From Parus major (lineage: Eukaryota > Chordata > Aves > Passeriformes > Paridae): 64,000 nt of DNA. A model generated the notes under the pieces. It did no database searches, was not told where the DNA came from, and saw nothing but the letters and a program-made list of their open reading frames with translations. The position numbers and the translations under genes are program-made. Positions within the stretch are counted from its first letter, which is position 1. Each line of letters starts with the position of its first letter. Location of the stretch: contig NC_031782.1 in the NCBI RefSeq assembly GCF_001522545.3, forward strand, positions 15,579,183-15,643,182. The letters are read 5' to 3'. Shown here in pieces: positions 58,101-64,000 of the stretch.

Positions 58101-61100
58101 TAAAGGTTGGATATTAGGAAAAAGTTTTTCACAGAAAGGGTGGTAAAGTACTGGAATGGCCTGCCTGGGGAGGTGGTGGAGTCACCAGCCCTGGATGTGT
58201 TTATAAAAAGACTGGATGTGACACTTGCTACCATGATCTAGCTGAGGTGTCCGGGCTGGGTTGGACTGGATGATCTTGAAGGGCTCTTCCAACCCTGTGA
58301 TTCTGTGAATTCTGTGATTCTGTGAATTCTGTGAATTCCGTGAAGGTGCCCCTGTGTGCCCCGGGAGTTGTCCCACCTGCACACTGCTTGCAGATGACCA
58401 CGCACAGGTTGATGGATGCCCAGTCAGGACTCTGAGCCCAGCAGTCAGCGCAGTATTTGTTGGCTTTGTTGGACCAGATCTTCTCTGCCACCTCGTAGTC
58501 GTAGAGCATCTCGGCGATGACCTCCTGCAGCGCCTCCATCCACTCCCGCTTCTCCCGCTCCGACTCCGCCACGAAGCTGGGAGCAGCAGCAAGGCCTCAG
58601 GGCACTGCACCCAGCCCAGCTGCTCCTCCCTCCTCCTCCTCCCTGGACACCTGGATACCTGAATGTTTTGGAGGGCGTGATGAGCTCGAAGCTGCGGCTC
58701 TTGGCCTCGCGGATGGTGGAGCCGCGCATCTCGATGAAGCACATGGCAATGCCCATTTTGAAGAACTGCAATTCAGAGAGACAGCGGTGCTGGTTCTGCT
58801 GGTGTGAACGTGCCACGCTGGGCATGCCTGGCGTGTTGGGGCTGCAGCCACAGCATTCCAGCAGCCCAGCCCTGCTTTGCCCTGCCACTCTCTCAGCCAC
58901 CTCTCATCTGACATAAAGCACCCTGCAAATACATTATGTCTTCAAATGAAAGGCAGGTTCTGCCCACAACCCTTGAAATGTGGCTGTCCAGGTCCCTTTC
59001 TTTTGGGGGCTGGAGTCAGGGACACTCATAAAACAAATATCAACCTGAGCCAACACCTCAGGGCTGTGCTTAGTGCACAGCAGGCGGCCTGGAAGTGAGG
59101 TGATGGCAATAAAAAGAGGGGTGCTAAGAAAATTCAGCAGGAAGGAAGTGAGGCATTCTGCAGGAAGCAGCAGCAGCAGCAGCATGGGAGGTGACAGGGA
59201 CAGCTGTCACTGTGAACCCCCTGTGCAGCAGGTATGTTTGCTGCTGATTGTGTGGCCATTGATCCGTCTGAATGGATCCTGGGATGGACTGGGATGCTTG
59301 GTGTGACCAAGACCAAAGTGTCTGCTGGAGATGATGGTAATTTGGTGATTGGCAGGGGGCTCCACTCCTGGTAGCCATCACTGCTGCCCTGGGCAGGATC
59401 TCTAGCTTCCTGCTCTGCCATTCCCTTTTTCCTGCCCACCCATTTCCTCTCTGCTCTCCCTTTGCATCAGCCCTGGCTCAGCTCCCTCCACCCCTCTCAT
59501 CCCATGTCAGGGTCTGCTCTGGCCACGAACCTGCTCACTCTTGTACAGCCACATCTCAGGCAGGCTCAGGGCTGCGAAAACCTTGGATTTCTGGCCCTTC
59601 AGCTCCAGAGTTCCTGACTTCTGGCAGTGGGCAGTGTTGGCAGGCCGGGGCCGGGACCCCACCAGGCGCTGCTCCATCACCTTCTTCTGCAGCGTGGAGC
59701 ACCACTCATTCCTCTGGGCTGGGGACCAGGCAGGAGGGAGCAGGGCTGAGCCCTTCCCAACAGCTCTGGCAGGGAGCAGAGCACCCAGAAGGCAGCCAGG
59801 GGATGTTTTGGGGATGGGGTGAGAGCTGCCTGTGGGATGCTCTGTCTGGAGAAGGGAGGCAGGGATGGTTCCTTAGGGCTGGTGGGCCCTGGCCTGGGTT
59901 TTCACTCACCCTCGTTCTCAGCGCGGAACACAAAAATCCGATGGCTGGTGATGACCTGGAACTTGTTGTCCTTGGTGGAACGAGCCATTTCAATCACAGA
60001 CAGTGGGATCACTCCTTTGGGATAGGGCTCCTGGAACGAGCCCCACCTTGGGTTACCCCCTTTGCCCTTCCCACAGGGCACATCCATGACCTGGCTCACC
60101 TTCCACATCCCACTCAGGAGCCCCAGACATGGCCTGGCACATCTTCCACATCCCCTGGGTGCTCTGGTGGGTGCTGGGGATTCAGGAAGGGGTGGATTTG
60201 TGACTGGGACCCTATTTCCAGCAGGACCTCCCCTTTCCTGCCCCTGCTAGCTGAGGGACCCTTGCTATCCTGGGCTGCCTATGGCCGGGAACCTTCTGGG
60301 CATTGGCTGCTCCACCTTGGAGATGGCAGAGCACTGCTGACTCCTTCCAGAAGGACAAGGGGGGGCAAAGGGGATGTGGCAGCTCCCCAGGTGGTGTCGA
60401 GGCTCAGCCTCCCCACCCTGCCCCACTCTGCCCCTCGGTACCTTCTCACTGCTGAAGTACATCAGGTTCTTCCCATCGAAACGGACGTAACGCCTCTGGA
60501 AGACATAGTTCCTGTTGGGATGGCAGAAAAGCTGTTGGGAAGGGGATGATTCCCCCTCAGAGACCCTTCCTCCTCCCAGGCACGGCACAGAGGGCCTTGC
60601 AGCACAGCTGGGGTACCCAAGGTTTCCCTCTTCAACAGGGAGCACAGTGACCAGTGCAGCCACCTCACCTCGCCTGAGGGGGCTTTACCTATGGGGGCTG
60701 CCCCATCCCTGGAAGTGTTCCAGGACAGCTGAATGGGCCTTGGAGCAACCTGGGGTAGTGGAAGGTGTCCCTGTCCATGGCAGGGAGAGGAAGGAGATGG
60801 TCTGAAGGTCTCTCCCAACCCAAAACCCGCTGTGATTCCACGCCTGCCACACGTACCCCTGTGGGGACAGCTTGTCCAGCCAGCCACTGAGCATGGTGGG
60901 CCGGGGCTCGGACAGCGAGGTGAAGCTGGCATATGGGGAGATGGTGAGGTCATCCAGGACCTCGTCGGGGTACAGGTGGGCTGGCAGGCTGAACGGGGCG
61001 TCCTCGGGGCGCGGGGCCTCCACGGTGGAATATCCCTCGGTGTCGTTCTGGACGATGCGCTCGATGAGCCGGCTCCGGCTCTCCTCGTCCTCGCTCCGGC

Positions 61101-61126
61101 CCTCGCTGCTGCACTCGCTGCTCGTC
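49157..61126 (-). CDS. ARAP3: ARAP3 Arf-GAP/Rho-GAP/ankyrin/PH protein, C-terminal 1367 codons (5' end outside window)
   Basis: PI(3,4,5)P3-dependent GAP for Arf6 and RhoA at the plasma membrane. Exons: 61126-60857, 60511-60442, 60030-59910, 59718-59531, 58765-58659, 58576-58377, 57980-57895, 57636-57454, 57242-57095, 56302-56171, 56097-55941, 55807-55705, 55514-55316, 55225-55162, 54893-54730, 54586-54374, 53913-53808, 53341-53194, 53052-52984, 52696-52622, 52508-52394, 52257-52129, 51956-51823, 51680-51598, 51380-51345, 50930-50867, 50774-50637, 50362-50324, 49720-49157. They total 4105 bases: one base of a split codon, then 1367 codons and stop, all GT-AG. Order seen: PH1 ([11 protein letters not shown]), PH2, ArfGAP zinc finger (CADC...CKQC, CX2CX16CX2C, then CAGQHR), PH3, PH4, RhoGAP with arginine finger (HEGIYRKNG), RA domain, PH5, and a divergent Pro/Ser-rich tail with VYEEVG. 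Human ARAP3 is 1544 residues, so roughly 200 N-terminal residues, including SAM, are absent here. Two normally conserved glycines of the ArfGAP finger are Trp and Cys. Confidence 0.97.
54040..54350 (+). mobile_element. Candidate solo LTR in ARAP3 intron
   Basis: A TTATATAAGG box near 54234 is followed only about 20 bases later by AATAAAG at 54261, a compact TATA/poly(A) arrangement typical of some retroviral LTRs, and by a GT-rich stretch. It ends near TAGCGACA at 54349. Orientation is opposite to ARAP3. No viral gene adjoins; limits are approximate. Confidence 0.45.
56345..56850. mobile_element. AT-rich inserted block in ARAP3 intron
   Basis: About 500 bases of very AT-rich sequence with many TTATAA and AATTAA words inside an otherwise GC-rich gene. 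Composition suggests an inserted element, probably LTR-derived, but I find no diagnostic ends or coding remnant. Confidence 0.35.
57785..57913 (-). repeat. ARAP3: Four tandem copies of an ARAP3 exon-intron junction
   Basis: A unit of about 33 bases containing GCCTCACCTGCACAATTTCA is repeated. The copy at 57881-57913 is the real exon end and splice donor. The copy starting near 57785 keeps the donor intact (GTGCAG/GTGAGG on the gene strand), exactly 100 bases away; the two middle copies are mutated. Confidence 0.92.
58085..58345 (+). mobile_element. CR1 LINE 3' end with TTCTGTGA tail
   Basis: A clear CR1 3' terminus: AGGAAAAAGTTTTTCACAGA near 58117, CTGGAATGGCCTGCC near 58152, TTGGACTGGATGATCTTGAA near 58261, CTCTTCCAACCC near 58284, then the 8-bp TTCTGTGA repeats that mark CR1 ends. 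Antisense to ARAP3. Confidence 0.97.
60715..60842 (+). mobile_element. CR1 LINE 3' fragment
   Basis: AGCAACCTGGGGTAGTGGAA, GGTGTCCCTGTCCATGGCAG and CCCAACCCAAAACCCGCTGT match the CR1 3' end, in ARAP3 intron. Confidence 0.85.
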
Positions 61127-63993
61127 CTGCGGCAAAAGGGGCTGTGAGGGAGCTGGGGTCCTGTTCAATCCCACCCCAGCTGGGGGCACCTGGCACTGCT
61201 CCTGGCCTCATCCTGACCTGCTTGGGGCACCCAGGGATGGTGGGGTTTGCATCTCTGTGAGTGCTCGGGAGCCTCGTGGCCACTCGGATCAGCCAGTCCC
61301 ATGGGATGGCACAAAGGCTGGGGCTTCCCTGCTCTAGGGAGTGTCACACAGGCCACCACCACACATCTCCAGTCCCCTGGTATCACCTCCTTCCCCTCTT
61401 CACAGGCAGCAAAGGGAGGCCAGGCAGATCCCCAATCCCATGTCCTGCTCCCTCCCCTGCCCCTCCAGCATTCCCAGCACTGTGAAATTCCTGCCACAAC
61501 ACCTTTGTGCCTGCTCTCGTGTCCAGCCAAAATGCTGGGCTGGTGGAACTCCTGCATCCACCTCCTTTCCTTGGGAAGCCGTGCTAAACCCCCAGCCAGG
61601 CCTGCTGAGGCTCTCCAGCCGTAACAATAAAAGGAAATTATAAAAATAAACTGCTGAGCCTGTCCCTTCCCATCAGCCCTCTCAGCTAGGCATTTTTCTT
61701 CCCCTGGAAAGGAAATGTGCTGGAAAATGTCTGTGAGTCCCAGGAGCTCACAGGGGGCCTGCCCAGGTGCAGTGGTGATGGGCAGGGAGACAGTTGTGGC
61801 AGCTGGGACACCCCAGCACCCACAGGAGAGCATCCCTGCCAAATTCCACTCTGGAATCCAGTGCCAGGGGGAGGAGGAGGCTCCTAACAAGGCAACAAGG
61901 ATGATCCAAGACTTGTCCCAGCTCCTGTCTGAGGAGCACCTGAGCAAACTGGGCATCTGCAGGGGACAGGGTGAGTGATGAGGGCAGGGTCATGAGGGGA
62001 ACTGAGAGGACTCTCCTGGCCATCCCTGCTGCAGCCACAGCAGCTGGGTGACAGCCGACAAAGACAGCAGGAGCAAGGAGCAGAACCACGTGGGAAAGGA
62101 GCAGGTGAGCTGGGGGAATCCTCCTTGGAGACAGAGACATTTTTGGAGAAGAAACCCACAGTGAGAAAGTGTCTCCAGTGGAAGTTCACAAGAAGCTTCA
62201 GGACCAGGAGATGGACCCCAAACACCCCCTCTTCATAAATTCTCCAAACACCTTTGGTGCTTTGGGCACTGCCTCATCCTAGGACAGGCGCTGGACAGGC
62301 ACCTTCTGAGGCCATCGGACATCAGATGTCCCTGATCCACAAGGATCAAACCCAAAATCCGCCTGGGAAGATGCTGGGCTGGAGCCATCCCAGCTGGGGG
62401 TCTGCTCCAGAGAAGTGGACAGGACTGAGGAGGGGACAGAGAGGGAAAACTTTGGCTCCAGAAAAGACAAGAAATGGCCCTGGGTGGCTTTGAGGCTTGG
62501 AGCACAAGGAGAATTGCTGTTGAATTAGCACAACAGAGCCTTGGCAGGGTGACTCATCTGGCTGGATTCCCAGGCTGCTCTGCAGATGCTTCAGGAAGGA
62601 CTGGACAGGGAACGGTGTGGCTGGAGGACTCTGTGAGTCACAGGCAGCCTTGAGTACCAGGGTTGAGTGGGAGGCAGACCCACGGAATGGGTCAGGGCAA
62701 GAGGAAAACTGGAAAAAATCCGTGACAGCTCCTTCCTGAGCTGTCACTGGAACTGAAGAGATGGAGAGCACTGAGCATCTGGCAGGGACAGGCAAAGCCC
62801 ACAGTGCCTGCTGAGTCTGACCCAGTCCCCTGAGCTCTGTGGGGTGACACGGACACAGCTGTGCCACCTCCCTGTCCTGCTGAGACCCATGGCTGGAGCA
62901 GGGCACCGGCATCTCAGCAGGCTGAGCATCACCAGGTGGATGCAGGTGCTCAGACTCAGAGCAGGTGAATCCCACCCGATGCTCCTGCTGCACCCTCAGA
63001 GACCCAGCTCCAAGTTTGCAGGGAGGTTTGCATTCCTCATCCTCTTTCTTTTTTTTTTTTTTTCTTTTCTTTTGATTTTTCCTCAGGTGAGGTGGCTCTG
63101 CCCACTCCTGACACTGACACTGCACACACCCCAGGCCAGGGAGCAGCGTGGGCCAGACAAAGCTCCCCCAGAACAGGGCAAGAGGAGTTCCCACAGGTGG
63201 GAAGAGGGGCAGGAGAGCCTCTCTGAGGTTTGGGACTGGGAAATATTTCCCAAGTGGATTGGTGGGCTGCAGGGGACACCTGTCATTCCCAGTGACACAA
63301 GGATGAGGACTGGCTGAGCTGGACAAACACCAGTGCTGCAGGGGAGGACCAGGAGGTCCCACAGAGGCAGCAGAGCTGGGGGCAGGGCTGGCCAGCAGCC
63401 CCTCAGCAGCTGAGCAGGACCCACAGCTCTGCTCCAGGGAATCTGCTGGGACCAGCAGGGCTGGGTGTGGGAGGAAAGCGCTGGAGCAGCTGGATGATGG
63501 AGCCTGTGAGCACAGTACAAGAGGTTCTCAAAGGCTTTTCTGCCTCCTGTCCCTCTCTCCACGCCCCAGCCATGCTGGTGCTTGGGCTGGGAGAGAAAAC
63601 CTGTGAGCTGCTGCCCCTGACACAGCTGATGGTCACATCCCGCCTCTTCTCAGCCAGGCCAGCTGCAAAATCCCACAGCTGCAAGCTCCTGGCCAATTCC
63701 CTTGGGGTCCCAACTCCCTGGAAGCCACTGGATGCAGACAGGTCAGTGCCCAGCTCCTCTCTGACCCAATCCAGAGGCTCCACAGGAGATTTCAGTACTT
63801 CTGTTTACAAAACTCCAGTTGCCAGGTATTTGAGTTCCCTGTCCCTGGCTGTGACCTGTGCCCCTGGACCAGGAGCCACCGCAGTGCCTCCCACCCAGAG
63901 CACGAGAGGGACTGGACCCACACTGGGGCAGAAAGGCTGGGCCAGAAAGGCTGGGCATGCACTGGCCAGCAAGGCCACAGAGCTGCAGCTCAC
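61127..63993 (-). other. ARAP3: Large ARAP3 intron (2.9 kb), no further exon recognised
   Basis: No SAM domain or other ARAP3 N-terminal exon was recognised. A T-rich tract lies at 63048-63074. Open frames here lack splice or domain support. Confidence 0.55.
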
Positions 63994-64000
63994 CTCCTCC
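63994..64000 (-). CDS. ARAP3: Possible 3' end of the next upstream ARAP3 exon
   Basis: The minus strand reads GGAGGAG/GTGAGC at the window edge, a consensus splice donor in the right place and orientation. Only seven bases are visible, so neither frame nor identity can be tested. Confidence 0.3.

Noticed and set aside
61127..63993. ARAP3 SAM-domain or linker exons
   Set aside because: No recognisable protein segment with matching splice sites was found; the N-terminus is outside the window.

Overview
The window is vertebrate nuclear DNA, almost certainly from a bird. The evidence is compact spliced genes with GT-AG introns, many CR1 LINE 3' ends (one with the typical 8-bp TTCTGTGA tail), GC-rich gene-dense sequence as on small avian chromosomes, and the gene order HDAC3-RELL2-FCHSD1-ARAP3, which matches human 5q31.3. 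The species cannot be named. There are four runs of N (1062-1637, 2531-2807, 7612-7718, 27961-28755); three interrupt simple repeats and the fourth interrupts an interspersed repeat.

Layout. 1-16.1 kb: no coding exon recognised; CR1 copies, LTR-like AT-rich blocks, a tandem array of units of about 0.4-0.47 kb, minisatellites and three gaps. 16.1-25.5 kb: HDAC3 on the minus strand, 15 coding exons, complete at 428 codons. 25.5-29.8 kb: HDAC3 promoter, CCAGT-rich repeats, a stray copy of part of HDAC3 exon 2, and the largest gap. 29.8-38.75 kb: RELL2 on the plus strand, with a CpG-rich leader and six coding exons (431 codons). 38.75-44.7 kb: FCHSD1 on the minus strand, 19 coding exons (685 codons), convergent with RELL2. 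46.3-48.5 kb: a two-exon proteinase-activated receptor (PAR) family GPCR on the plus strand, 371 codons. 48.5-64 kb: ARAP3 on the minus strand, 29 coding exons giving the C-terminal 1367 codons; the N-terminus with the SAM domain lies beyond the right edge.

All exon joins were made by hand from homology, splice sites and phase. The summed exon lengths are exact multiples of three for the four complete genes, and ARAP3 stays in frame across 29 exons, so the models are strong. The genes do not form an operon-like pathway. HDAC3 is the NCoR/SMRT deacetylase. RELL2 is a RELT-family membrane protein with an OSR1/SPAK docking motif. FCHSD1 is an F-BAR/SH3 membrane-bending protein. ARAP3 is an Arf/Rho GAP. 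The PAR-like gene is the most interesting item: I know of no PAR gene between FCHSD1 and ARAP3 in human, its predicted tethered ligand begins SLLRLT, and its poly(A) signal sits 2 bp from that of ARAP3 on the other strand.
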